64,000 bases of DNA from positions 1 to 64,000 of the forward strand of contig JAGPFA010000009.1 in the NCBI GenBank assembly GCA_018056765.1, in the 5' to 3' direction. Below, in pieces: positions 1-8,658 of the stretch (the stretch's first letter is position 1; every line of letters begins with the position of its first letter). Under the pieces are notes generated by a model. The model was given only the letters and a program-made list of their open reading frames with translations. It did no database searches and was not told the origin of the DNA. The position numbers were made by a program, and so were the translations under genes. This DNA comes from Syntrophaceae bacterium (lineage in GTDB: Bacteria; Desulfobacterota; Syntrophia; Syntrophales; Smithellaceae).

Positions 1-551
1 AGCATATTAAGAAAATCAAGTTGATCTTCGGCCGACTCCAGTCCGCCGGTGGGCTTGTCGTCCTTGAGCGCCCGCTGATAAAAGACGTGGTCCACGCCGA
101 AATCGGCCTCCACACCGATACGTGCAAGCTCCTGCATGGTCAGCATCATGGAAAGCATCCAGGGCCTGAACAGCTGGTACTGCTCAAAAGGATAACCGCG
201 CGTCCGGCAAAATTTCCGTGCCTTTTCATAAACCGCCGGCTTGAGATGATGCCTGAGTGTTGTGCCATCCGCATAGACGGCAATGGTCATGAGCTTTTGC
301 GTGTAAAGGGGGCTTTCCAGATCGCCGGGAGGCGCTTCAAAGAAAACGCGTCCGGAATCGGCATAGGCCTTTTCAAAGACGGATGGCAGCGGATGATCCG
401 AGGCACGAAGAACATGGCAGGCACCCGCCAGATAAACATTGGCTTTTTGTCCTTTGACCATCCATACGGAAGAACTTTGCGGATATGCCTTCGGAGCGCT
501 CATTAACACTGCCAGAAGAGTTAAAACAACGATTGATGCGGACTGTTTCAT
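1..551 (-). CDS. TraB/GumN family protein (3' part outside the window)
   Basis: The reading frame is open to the left edge, so only the first 183 codons are present. The N-terminus (about residues 1-24) is a hydrophobic signal sequence ending near AYPQ, so the protein is probably exported or periplasmic. The start of the mature part, with YLAGACHVL, matches the opening strand and histidine motif of the TraB/PrgY/GumN family. GVDHVFYQRA followed by GLESAEDQLD corresponds to the second conserved block of that family. The family is thought to contain metal-dependent peptidases or regulators, but the substrate is unknown here. The ATG has an AGAGG ribosome-binding site about 9 bases upstream. The assignment to the superfamily is good; the function is open. 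Confidence 0.75.
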   Translation of the reverse strand, partial: MKQSASIVVLTLLAVLMSAPKAYPQSSSVWMVKGQKANVYLAGACHVLRASDHPLPSVFEKAYADSGRVFFEAPPGDLESPLYTQKLMTIAVYADGTTLRHHLKPAVYEKARKFCRTRGYPFEQYQLFRPWMLSMMLTMQELARIGVEADFGVDHVFYQRALKDDKPTGGLESAEDQLDFLNM

Positions 552-823
552 TGCAAAACCTCTATACATTGAAGCTTCTTTCCGGCCGCCGTCTCTCAAT
601 TCCCTGCTCATGAAAAACCGGCACGTCAATATTATCCTGCCCATCGCCGCAAAAACGGTCAGACGGTTTAGCAAAGCAACGGGCATGGGCAACCGCACTG
701 AAAATCCGGCCTCCTGAAGAGGCGAACCGATGTGAAACTAGCGGAAATCACGGTTGACTTCAATAACTTTATCGAGTAAAAATTCATCAAACCGTTGCAA
801 ACCAGAGCAAGGAAAGCAAATAT

Positions 824-1585
824 ATGATTCATTCGGCGCTTTTAGCAACCCTGGGGCTTCCCCTGACCGCCTTTTTCTCATTCTGGGCAATCGTCTTTTC
901 ATTGTTTCGCAACCGGGAAGACAACGTTCATAAGGTGACGGGCATCTGGGGCAGGATCATGCTGGCGCTGTGCAACACGAAAGTTGAGGTGCACGGCGGT
1001 GAAAATGTCCTCCTCGGTAAACCGCAGGTTTTCATGGCCAATCATCAAAGCGTTTTTGACATACTGATCACTTTGGCGTATCTTCCGGGACAGTTCAGAT
1101 GGATCGCACGCAAAGAGCTTTTTGCCGTTCCTCTTCTGGGCAGGGCGATGAGATATGCGGGGCATATTGCTATAGACCGGCAAAACGATGAGCAGACTGC
1201 GCTGAGTATGGAGGAAGCGGCCGTACGCATCCGCGATGGAAAATCGGTCATGACCTTCCCGGAAGGCTCCATAAGCCGTAACGGACAGGTAAAACCTTTC
1301 GAACAGGGAATGTTTTCACTGGCCATTGAGTCCGGTGCGCCGATTGTGCCCATCAGCATCGTCGGCAGCGCGGAAATATTGCCCAGACACTCTTTAAAGA
1401 TAAGGCCTGGTAGAGTGAAAATGGTAATCGGCAAGCCGGTGCCGACAAAAAAATACACCATGGAAAACATCCCGGAACTGATACAGAAAGTTCGCAGCGT
1501 GATTATCGCCAACTACAGAGGAGCCCGGAGAACCGGCGCTCCTGGAGTCTTACAGGCCAGGCCGGAAACAAATACGAAAGACTAA
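824..1585 (+). CDS. plsC: 1-acyl-sn-glycerol-3-phosphate acyltransferase (PlsC family)
   Basis: Transfers an acyl chain to lysophosphatidic acid to make phosphatidic acid in membrane lipid synthesis, acting at the inner membrane. The 253-residue protein has the normal family length. An N-terminal membrane segment (about residues 7-27) is followed by the catalytic HX4D motif (H74 to D79, NHQSVFD) and the substrate-binding FPEGS motif (145-149). The ATG has AAGGAAAG upstream. The stop codon overlaps the ATG of ftsK by one base (TAATG), so the two are translationally coupled. Lyso-lipid acyltransferases with other acceptors share these motifs, so the exact acceptor is inferred. Confidence 0.9.
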   Translation: MIHSALLATLGLPLTAFFSFWAIVFSLFRNREDNVHKVTGIWGRIMLALCNTKVEVHGGENVLLGKPQVFMANHQSVFDILITLAYLPGQFRWIARKELFAVPLLGRAMRYAGHIAIDRQNDEQTALSMEEAAVRIRDGKSVMTFPEGSISRNGQVKPFEQGMFSLAIESGAPIVPISIVGSAEILPRHSLKIRPGRVKMVIGKPVPTKKYTMENIPELIQKVRSVIIANYRGARRTGAPGVLQARPETNTKD

Positions 1586-3819
1586 TGGAAGAACCAAACC
1601 AAAACCAGAAACTCAGAACAAAAGAAATCAAAGGCGTCATTTTTCTGGCCCTGGCGGTTTTTTTGCTTCTTTGCCTTTTTTCCTATTCCCCGCAGGATCC
1701 TTCCTTCACGCACGCTGTGCCGCCGGACGGACCGGCAACTCACAACCTGACCGGAAAAGTGGGCTCTTATACGGCGGATTCGCTGATCCGCCTTTTGGGC
1801 TTCGCCTCGTTTCTTATCCCTCTGGCACTGCTTGCCGGTGCCTTCAATTTTTTCCTGAATCCCTCCTTTAACCTGGACAAGTCACGGCTTGGCGGTTTTT
1901 TCTTTTTCACGCTGTCACTCGCCGGCCTGCTTGGCGCCCTCATCCGCGGCGGCGTAACATTCTCCGGTGAAAAACTAAAAGCAGGCGGGCTTGTCGGCAC
2001 CGGTATCGTTCAATTCCTGCTTGGCTATTTCAATCCGGCGGGCACCTACATCATTTTAATTTTAATTTTCATTGTTTCTCTTTTTTTCATCATCGAGTTT
2101 TCACTGGTCACGGTAAGCGAATCTTTTTCCAGCCTGGTAAGCTCTCTTTTTAAAAAGGTCAAAGACAGGCTGCCGGCTTTCTCCACGGGGATTTTCTCCC
2201 GGATGAAAATCAAAATCCCTTCCCCGCCGGTTACTCAAACACAAGACAGCGCACCGAAAAAGGCGAAGCCCCGGAAAATCGAGCAAACACATTTTGATTT
2301 TTCAAAACTAAAATCGGACGGTAAGTTTCAGCTCCCACCTTTAACGCTTCTGGATACGCCGCCCCGTAAAGACGGACGTGTCAAGCGTGATCAGCTGATT
2401 ACCAATTCTCGGATTTTGGAAAAAAAACTGGCCGATTTCGGTGTGGAGGCCCGCGTTGTGGAAGTCATGCCCGGTCCTGTGATAACCATGTATGAACTGG
2501 AACCGGCTCCGGGCGTGAAAATCAACCGCATCACAACGCTCAGTGACGACCTGGCGCTGGCGCTCATGGCGCCGAGCATCCGTATTCTGGCGCCGATACC
2601 CGGCAAATCCGTCATCGGCATCGAAATCCCCAATCTGAAAAGAGAGCCGGTTTTACTAAAGGAAGTGCTTGACCACGAAGTCTTTGCCAATTCCTCCCTG
2701 CGCCTGCCGGTTGCGCTGGGCGTGGACTTTATCGGCGCGCCCGTGATTACGGATCTGGCACGCATGCCACACCTGCTCATTGCCGGAACTACAGGTTCGG
2801 GAAAAAGCGTCGCACTCAACGCCATGATCTGCAGCATCCTGTTTAAAGCAAACCCAGACGACGTCAAATTTCTCATGATCGATCCCAAGCGCCTGGAGCT
2901 GTCCTCCTATGAAGGCATTCCCCATCTGATGCACCCGGTAGTGGTGGACCCGAAAAAAGCCTCACAGGTTCTGCGCTGGACAGTGGAAGAAATGGAACGC
3001 CGCTATCGGGTCATCAGCCTGCTGGGCGTGAAAAGCATCGATGCCTACAACGAACTGGCGGCCACCGGCGCCGGGAGCAAGGCAAAAGTGGCACATAAAA
3101 CACATAAACAGCAGTCCGTCCACGGGGACGACGGGGCCGCCGAGGACGAGGCCGAAGTGGAACACGTCCACCTTCCCTATATCGTTGTGGTGATCGACGA
3201 ACTGGCCGACCTTATGATGGTCGCCTCACGCGATGTGGAAGAGTCGCTCACCCGCCTGGCGCAGATGGCGCGCGCCGCCGGTATTCATCTGATTCTCGCG
3301 ACGCAAAGACCGTCCGTCGATGTCATCACGGGACTGATCAAGGCCAACTTCCCGACGCGTATCTCCTTTAAGGTTTCTTCAAAAGTCGATTCCCGCACGA
3401 TCATTGACCAGCCCGGTGCGGAACTGCTTTTGGGAGCAGGCGATATGCTTTTCATCCCCCCGGGCACCTCGCGGCTTACCCGCATTCACGGTGCTTATCT
3501 GTCGGATGCCGAAATATCGCGCGTGGTAGATTTTTTAAAGTTGCAGGGCCAGCCTACCTACGATGCGTCGATCGATAAGTTCGATTTCGATTCCGCCCAG
3601 TCACACAAGGAAGATGACGGCTACGATGAAAAGTACGATGAAGCGGTGGCCCTGGTCAGCGAACTGGGGCAGGCCTCAATCTCACTGGTCCAGCGTTACA
3701 TGAAGATCGGCTATAATCGTGCCGCGCGCCTGATCGAGCAGATGGAGCGCGAAGGCATCGTCGGTCCTTCCGACGGCGTCAAACCCCGCAAGGTACTTAT
3801 CCGGAAACTCCCGCAGTGA
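1585..3819 (+). CDS. ftsK: DNA translocase FtsK
   Basis: Septal DNA pump that clears chromosome ends and activates dimer resolution at division. The 744-residue protein has four to five N-terminal membrane segments (within residues 12-170), a short linker, and the FtsK/SpoIIIE motor with Walker A GTTGSGKS at 401-408 and Walker B VVVIDELADL. The C-terminal gamma winged helix, which reads KOPS-type polarity sites, is present (EALVSELGQ-like to the end, PRKVLIRKL). A charged insert of about 30 residues lies just before Walker B (SKAKVAHKTHKQQSVHGDD, then an acidic run). Such inserts are variable in the family. The frame starts on the last base of plsC and its stop overlaps the GTG start of rimO. 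Confidence 0.95.
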   Translation: MEEPNQNQKLRTKEIKGVIFLALAVFLLLCLFSYSPQDPSFTHAVPPDGPATHNLTGKVGSYTADSLIRLLGFASFLIPLALLAGAFNFFLNPSFNLDKSRLGGFFFFTLSLAGLLGALIRGGVTFSGEKLKAGGLVGTGIVQFLLGYFNPAGTYIILILIFIVSLFFIIEFSLVTVSESFSSLVSSLFKKVKDRLPAFSTGIFSRMKIKIPSPPVTQTQDSAPKKAKPRKIEQTHFDFSKLKSDGKFQLPPLTLLDTPPRKDGRVKRDQLITNSRILEKKLADFGVEARVVEVMPGPVITMYELEPAPGVKINRITTLSDDLALALMAPSIRILAPIPGKSVIGIEIPNLKREPVLLKEVLDHEVFANSSLRLPVALGVDFIGAPVITDLARMPHLLIAGTTGSGKSVALNAMICSILFKANPDDVKFLMIDPKRLELSSYEGIPHLMHPVVVDPKKASQVLRWTVEEMERRYRVISLLGVKSIDAYNELAATGAGSKAKVAHKTHKQQSVHGDDGAAEDEAEVEHVHLPYIVVVIDELADLMMVASRDVEESLTRLAQMARAAGIHLILATQRPSVDVITGLIKANFPTRISFKVSSKVDSRTIIDQPGAELLLGAGDMLFIPPGTSRLTRIHGAYLSDAEISRVVDFLKLQGQPTYDASIDKFDFDSAQSHKEDDGYDEKYDEAVALVSELGQASISLVQRYMKIGYNRAARLIEQMEREGIVGPSDGVKPRKVLIRKLPQ

Positions 3820-5147
3820 AAAATCTTTCAGGAAAGCTCCACATCATTTCACTGGGCTGCCCCAAGAATCTGATTGATTCGGAAGTAATGGGCGGCCTGG
3901 CCTGCCAGGCGGGCATGATTCTTGTTGACCGTCCCGAGGACGCAGATACCATTATCATCAATACCTGCAGTTTCATTCGCTCTGCCACAGAGGAGTCGCT
4001 GGACGTAATTCTAACGCTTGGGGAGACCAAAAGGAAAACCGGAAGCGCACAGAAACTGGTCGTGGCAGGCTGCCTGGCACAGCGTTACGGAAGCGATCTG
4101 GCACGCGAAATTCCGGAGGCGGATCTCATCATCGGTACAGGCGAAGTTGCCAATATCGTGAGCCATCTGAAGGCCGACAGACGCGGGACCGTGATTACGA
4201 AACCTGATTTTCTGATGAGCTCCGTCCACGAAAGACTTTTACCTCGCGGTGCGCTCACGGCATATCTCAAAATTTCCGAAGGCTGCTCCAACCGGTGCGC
4301 CTATTGTATCATTCCGTCACTGCGCGGCAAGGCGCGCAGCCGCCGGCCGGAAGACATCTGTCGCGAGGCGGAAAGTATGGCCAAACGGGGCATTCGTGAA
4401 ATAATCCTCGTCGGTCAGGATACGGCCGCCTACGGCCGTGACCTGAAAACACGACCCGGACTGCCGGAGTTGCTCTCAGGGCTTGCCTCCATCAGCAAAT
4501 TGCGCTGGATCCGGCTTATGTACACTCATCCGGCGCATCTTGGCAAGACCACCCTCGAGGCCATGGCGAGCCATAAAAAAATCTGCCGTTATATCGATCT
4601 TCCCGTCCAGCATATTGACGATACCATCCTGACCGCCATGAAACGCGGAATTTCTGCAGATCGCACCAAGAACATCATTTCGCTCGTCCGCGGGATCATG
4701 CCGGATGCGGCCCTGAGGACTTCACTGATTGTCGGGTTCCCCGGCGAAACAAAAAAGCGATTTGCGCGCCTGCTTGATTTCGTCAGGGAAACCCGTTTTG
4801 ACCATCTGGGTGTTTTCACTTATTCACGGGAAGAGGGAACCGCCGCCGCCGCAATGCCCTCACGGATCGCACAAAGGGAAAAGGAGCGCCGCCGCGAGAT
4901 CATCATGAGCGAACAGGCAACCATCTCTTATGAGCTCAACCGCAAGCTGCTCGGGTCGGTGCAGGAAGTGCTCATTGAAACAATGAGCGAAGGAGAAGAC
5001 TATCCCTTCATCGGACGATGCCGCAGGCAGGCGCCGGAAATCGACGGCGTCACCTACGTCAGGGGCGGGGGCGCCGTGCCAGGGCGTTTTGTGCGCTGCC
5101 GGATTACCGCAGCGGATCATTACGACCTTTATGCGGAAATTATTTAA
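3816..5147 (+). CDS. rimO: Ribosomal protein S12 methylthiotransferase RimO
   Basis: Radical-SAM enzyme that adds a methylthio group to an aspartate of ribosomal protein S12. The 443-residue protein has the three expected parts. The N-terminal UPF0004 domain includes SLGCPKN (C15), a second cysteine in INTCSF and a third in AGCLAQ for the auxiliary cluster. The radical-SAM domain has CSNRCAYC (C157, C161, C164). A C-terminal TRAM-like domain follows. SLGCPKNLIDSE at the N-terminus separates RimO from MiaB. The start is a GTG that overlaps the ftsK stop codon (GTGA), so translation is probably coupled. Confidence 0.95.
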   Translation: MKNLSGKLHIISLGCPKNLIDSEVMGGLACQAGMILVDRPEDADTIIINTCSFIRSATEESLDVILTLGETKRKTGSAQKLVVAGCLAQRYGSDLAREIPEADLIIGTGEVANIVSHLKADRRGTVITKPDFLMSSVHERLLPRGALTAYLKISEGCSNRCAYCIIPSLRGKARSRRPEDICREAESMAKRGIREIILVGQDTAAYGRDLKTRPGLPELLSGLASISKLRWIRLMYTHPAHLGKTTLEAMASHKKICRYIDLPVQHIDDTILTAMKRGISADRTKNIISLVRGIMPDAALRTSLIVGFPGETKKRFARLLDFVRETRFDHLGVFTYSREEGTAAAAMPSRIAQREKERRREIIMSEQATISYELNRKLLGSVQEVLIETMSEGEDYPFIGRCRRQAPEIDGVTYVRGGGAVPGRFVRCRITAADHYDLYAEII

Positions 5148-5154
5148 TTGATGT

Positions 5155-5184
5155 TTGACAAGCAGGTCTTCTTCCTCCTATAGT
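5155..5184 (+). promoter_or_regulatory. Sigma-70-type promoter for the polyprenyl synthase gene
   Basis: A perfect -35 box TTGACA (5155-5160) is separated by 18 bases from TATAGT (5179-5184), which matches five of six bases of the -10 consensus. Initiation would fall near 5191, about 20 bases before the ATG at 5213. It lies directly after the rimO stop codon, so the downstream gene can be transcribed independently. Confidence 0.7.
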
Positions 5185-5212
5185 CCTGCATCAAACTGTT
5201 ATGAGGTGAAAG

Positions 5213-6187
5213 ATGGAAATTGCAGAGGTACTGGCAGAATATAAAAACGAGCTGGCCGAGGTCGAGTCCTTTATGGAGCGCCATATCACTTCCGGCATTA
5301 AACTGATTAGCGAGGTTGCCGGCCACCTGATCGCAAGCGGCGGTAAAAGAATCCGGCCGCTTCTGCACCTGATCTCTTCGCAGCTGTGCGGCTACGCAGG
5401 CGGGGAACGGTTTCCCCTGGCGGCCGCCATTGAATATATTCATACCGCAACGCTTTTGCATGACGACGTCATCGACGAAGCGCTCGTCCGCCGGGGCAAG
5501 GCTTCTGCAAACGTTGTCTGGGGAAACGCGGTGAGTGTCCTGGTGGGTGATTATCTTTATTCCAAAGCCTTCAGCCTTTTGGCCGAAACTGGTGATTTAC
5601 GCCTCATCCGCCTGATGTCGCAAATGACCAACATCATGTCTGAAGGCGAGGTTTTTCAATTGATGAAAAGCGGCGACGCCAACCTTACCGAAGAAGAGTA
5701 TTTCAGCATTGTCGAGAAAAAAACCGCCGTCCTTATTTCCGCCGCCTGTGAAAGCGGTGCGGTTATGGGACAAGTCGATGAAGGCAGGGCGGCCGCACTG
5801 AGGAACTACGGCTACAAAATCGGCATGGCGTTTCAGATTGTCGATGACACGCTGGACTACATGGCCACACAGGAAGATTTCGGCAAAGCGATCGGTAAGG
5901 ACCTGGAAGAAGGTAAAATGACCCTGCCGCTTATCTATACGCTTGCACACTGCCTGGCAGCTGACCGGGAAATGGTGAGGGCCGCCATTGAAAAAAAAGA
6001 GCTGGCACCCGACGTCGCCGGCAACATCTTTACACTCATCCACAAATCAGGCGGCATCGACTATGCAATGCAGCGGGCGGATAATTTTATCCGCGAAGCG
6101 GCACAAGAGCTGGAGATATTTGATGATTGCCGGAAAAAGGAAGAGCTTCTTGCCGTGGCCGCGCACGTAATTGCGCGCAAGACATAA
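5213..6187 (+). CDS. Polyprenyl diphosphate synthase (IspB/octaprenyl type)
   Basis: Trans-prenyltransferase that extends farnesyl diphosphate with isopentenyl diphosphate to give the long side chain of quinones. The 324-residue length is normal. The first aspartate-rich motif is seen as LLHDDVIDEALVRRG (DDxxD), and the second as IVDDTLDY. The early GGKRIRPLLH lysine/arginine motif that binds isopentenyl diphosphate is also present. The ATG has AGGTGAAAG upstream. Chain length cannot be read with confidence from the sequence, so octaprenyl versus a neighbouring length is open. Confidence 0.9.
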   Translation: MEIAEVLAEYKNELAEVESFMERHITSGIKLISEVAGHLIASGGKRIRPLLHLISSQLCGYAGGERFPLAAAIEYIHTATLLHDDVIDEALVRRGKASANVVWGNAVSVLVGDYLYSKAFSLLAETGDLRLIRLMSQMTNIMSEGEVFQLMKSGDANLTEEEYFSIVEKKTAVLISAACESGAVMGQVDEGRAAALRNYGYKIGMAFQIVDDTLDYMATQEDFGKAIGKDLEEGKMTLPLIYTLAHCLAADREMVRAAIEKKELAPDVAGNIFTLIHKSGGIDYAMQRADNFIREAAQELEIFDDCRKKEELLAVAAHVIARKT

Positions 6188-6242
6188 AGCAGGGCCAAAA
6201 GAATCATAGCGATCCACGCCGCGAGGTGGAGGGTTGGAGGAC

Positions 6243-6298
6243 AAAGGATAAAGGCTAAAGGCTAAAGGCTAAAGGCTAAAGGATAAAGGATAAAGGTT
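6243..6298. repeat. Heptamer tandem repeat, eight copies of AAAGGNT
   Basis: Eight consecutive 7-base units read AAAGGAT, AAAGGCT (four times), AAAGGAT (twice) and AAAGGTT. Related single units recur at about 6371-6384. The array lies in the noncoding spacer between the convergent polyprenyl synthase and nifS genes. It has no visible coding role and could vary in copy number by slippage. Confidence 0.85.
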
Positions 6299-6299
6299 A

Positions 6300-6500
6300 A
6301 GGGACGCTTCGACAGGCTCAGCGACCGGAGGATTAGAGGATTAGCTAATAGCTCATGGCTCGTGGTTAAGGATAAAGGCTAAAGAACGCTGCGACAGGCT
6401 AAGAACCAACGGCAATAAAGCGCGAAGTGCACACCACTAATCTGCCCCGTTCTTCCTGAGCCTGTCGAAGCCTGCCCTGAGCTTGTCGAAGGGGGGGGGC
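6300..6500. repeat. Noncoding spacer with dispersed palindromic repeat units
   Basis: This part of the 380-base spacer holds several copies, in both orientations, of a unit around CTTCGACAGGCTCAG: near 6306, a degenerate one near 6391, and inverted copies CCTGAGCCTGTCGAAG (6455-6470) and CCCTGAGCTTGTCGAAG (6475-6491). A run of nine G follows at 6491-6499. Units of the same family occur near 44490 and near 58880 and 58950. The inverted pairs could form hairpins at the ends of the two convergent genes. No gene is seen. Confidence 0.7.
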
Positions 6501-6567
6501 CGGCGGTGGTGGAAAATAATCGTCCATAGTTTATGGTTCGCAGCGACTCACTTTGTGGAGCGGGGCG

Positions 6568-7749
6568 CTATTGAACAACGCAGGATGAGTCTTCCCGATC
6601 CCAGAAAGGCGACATCTCGCGCAGCCGGCCGATAATCGGCGGCATTTTTTCAATTACGAAATCAACCTCTTCTTCCGTGTTGTAAACGCTCAGGCTGAAG
6701 CGGATCGAGCCATGCGCCATAGTGAAAGGCACGCCCATCGCCCGCAGCACATGGGAGGGCTGCAACGAACCTGAGGTGCAGGCCGAACCGGACGAGGCGC
6801 AGATACCCAGCTCATTCATCATAAGCAGAATCGCTTCGCCTTCGACATATTCAAAGCTGATGTTTGTGGTGTTCGGCAGCCGGTTTTCAATATCGCCGTT
6901 GACACGGCTTTGCGGTATTCTTGCCAGCAGTTCATTTTCCAGTTTGTCGCGCAGCCTCTTTACGTAGGCACTTTTTATGACCAGATTCTGCCGGGCAAGC
7001 TCACAGGCTTTCCCCAGACCGATGATGCCGGGCGTGTTTTCCGTGCCGCCGCGCCTGCCTCTTTCCTGATGACCTCCCACCAAAAGGGGCGTAAACTTCG
7101 TGCCGCGGCGAAGATAGAGAACTCCCACTCCTTTGGGGGCGTGCAGTTTGTGCCCGGAAAGGGAAAGCATGTCGATGAGGTTGTTTTTCATGTTGATGGG
7201 AATCTTTCCTGCCGCCTGCACCGCGTCGGTGTGAAACAGAGCACCTTTATCGTGCGCCAGATGCGCCGCCTCTTCTACGGGAAAAATCACACCTGTCTCG
7301 TTGTTGCCCCACATCAGGCTGACCAGCGCCGTTTCCGGGGTCAGGCTTTTTTCCAATAGTTCAAGATCAAGAAGGCCGCTTTTATCCACCGGCAATTGAG
7401 TGACTCTGTATCCTTCCGTTTCCAGGCGGTCGCAAAACACGCGCACCGCCGGGTGCTCTACGCGGCTGATGATGATATGCTTTTTTTCCGGTTGCGCGGC
7501 CAGCGCCGAACGGATGGCCGCATTGTCACTTTCCGTGCCGCAGCTGGTGAAGACGATTTCGTCAGGCTCCGCGCCCAGAAGCTCGGCTACCTGGAGGCGC
7601 GCCTGCTCGATTTCCCGCCCGACCCGGCCGCCAAAGGTATGCATGCTGGAGGGATTGCCGTAAGATTCGGAAAAATAGGGTAGCATGGCCTGCAAAACTT
7701 CGTCGGCCACCTTTGAGGTAGCGTTGTTGTCCAGATAAACTGTTTTCAT
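6568..7749 (-). CDS. nifS: Cysteine desulfurase NifS
   Basis: Pyridoxal-phosphate enzyme that removes sulfur from cysteine and passes it to the NifU scaffold for iron-sulfur cluster building. At 393 residues it has the NifS/IscS length. The cofactor lysine lies in LSGHKLHAPKG, and the catalytic cysteine is in the loop SSGSACTSGS. The N-terminal YLDNNATSK is typical for the NifS branch. It overlaps the upstream nifU by four bases (ATGA), so the pair is translated together. No nitrogenase gene is visible, so the pair probably serves general cluster assembly. Confidence 0.95.
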   Translation of the reverse strand: MKTVYLDNNATSKVADEVLQAMLPYFSESYGNPSSMHTFGGRVGREIEQARLQVAELLGAEPDEIVFTSCGTESDNAAIRSALAAQPEKKHIIISRVEHPAVRVFCDRLETEGYRVTQLPVDKSGLLDLELLEKSLTPETALVSLMWGNNETGVIFPVEEAAHLAHDKGALFHTDAVQAAGKIPINMKNNLIDMLSLSGHKLHAPKGVGVLYLRRGTKFTPLLVGGHQERGRRGGTENTPGIIGLGKACELARQNLVIKSAYVKRLRDKLENELLARIPQSRVNGDIENRLPNTTNISFEYVEGEAILLMMNELGICASSGSACTSGSLQPSHVLRAMGVPFTMAHGSIRFSLSVYNTEEEVDFVIEKMPPIIGRLREMSPFWDREDSSCVVQ

Positions 7750-8570
7750 TTACCCTCCTCTTCAACGGTAATCTCCGGCAGGACCCGCTCCCTGAGCCTG
7801 TGTTCCACAAAATTTTTCAGTGTGATGCCGGAGGCCTTGCAGGTCGCGCAGGCGCCGCGGGTGGCCACAATCACACGGTTGCCGATAACGTCGACAAGCT
7901 CCAGATCCCCTCCGTCATGCCTCAGCGATGGGCGGATTTCGTTGTCTATGGTCTCTTCAATCAGCCTGATTTTCTGCAGGTTGGTGAGCCTGGGCTTTGC
8001 CTGCGGCTTAGGCTCCGCCTTCAGGCGCTCGATAATCTGGGCAATGGCCTCATGGCAGGTGCCGCATCCTCCGCCCGCCTTGGTGTAATTGGTAACCTCT
8101 TCCACGGTGGTCAAATTGTCTTCACGCACCGCCCTTTCAATCTCCTTGTCTGTAACGCCGAAACACTCGCAGATGATTTTCGTCCCCGCCTCCAGCGCCG
8201 GGGCACCACGATAGTTTTCAATTGCTTTTTCCAGCGCCTGCTTGCCCATCACGGAGCAGTGCATTTTCTCGTCCGGGAGCCCTCCCAGATATCCGGCAAT
8301 ATCCTGGTTCGTGACCCGCAGAGCTTCTTCCAGTGTCATCCCCTTAATGATTTCGGTCAGCGCCGATGAAGAGGCGATGGCACTGGCGCAGCCGAAAGTT
8401 TTGAATTTGGCATCGGCGATGCGCTGGTTTTCATCGAGTTTGAAGGTGAGCCTGAGAGCATCCCCGCAGGCCAGTGACCCTACATCCGCCACCCCGTCCG
8501 GGTTTTCAATTTCTCCCACGTTGCGCGGGTGAAGAAAATGCTCTTTGACCTTATCAGTATAATCCCACAT
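7746..8570 (-). CDS. nifU: Iron-sulfur cluster scaffold NifU (three-domain form)
   Basis: Scaffold on which clusters are built from NifS-derived sulfur. The 274-residue protein has all three domains of classical NifU. The N-terminal IscU-like domain has cysteines in SLACGD, TFGCAS and MHCSVMG. The central domain is a [2Fe-2S] BFD-like ferredoxin with CECFG and GGGCGTCHE. The C-terminal NifU domain has GACATCKAS. The ATG is preceded by GGAGGG. It is the first gene of a two-gene nifU-nifS operon. The full-length form is common in anaerobes such as Desulfobacterota and epsilonproteobacteria. Confidence 0.95.
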   Translation of the reverse strand: MWDYTDKVKEHFLHPRNVGEIENPDGVADVGSLACGDALRLTFKLDENQRIADAKFKTFGCASAIASSSALTEIIKGMTLEEALRVTNQDIAGYLGGLPDEKMHCSVMGKQALEKAIENYRGAPALEAGTKIICECFGVTDKEIERAVREDNLTTVEEVTNYTKAGGGCGTCHEAIAQIIERLKAEPKPQAKPRLTNLQKIRLIEETIDNEIRPSLRHDGGDLELVDVIGNRVIVATRGACATCKASGITLKNFVEHRLRERVLPEITVEEEGK

Positions 8571-8658
8571 AATCCCTCCTGGCTTAAGTTCGGCCGCAAG
8601 ATGGAATGGTCTTTTTTATCGCCGTTGGCCGGCGTTTGTTTTTCATAAGTCCGTGCGG

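Noticed and set aside
21-506. Plus-strand open frames at the window start
   Set aside because: They run antisense to a minus-strand TraB/GumN-type gene with clear motifs and a signal peptide, so they are shadows.
8618-8638. Terminator for nnrD
   Set aside because: The small inverted repeat CGCCG/CGGCG has its T-run on the plus strand, while nnrD is on the minus strand.
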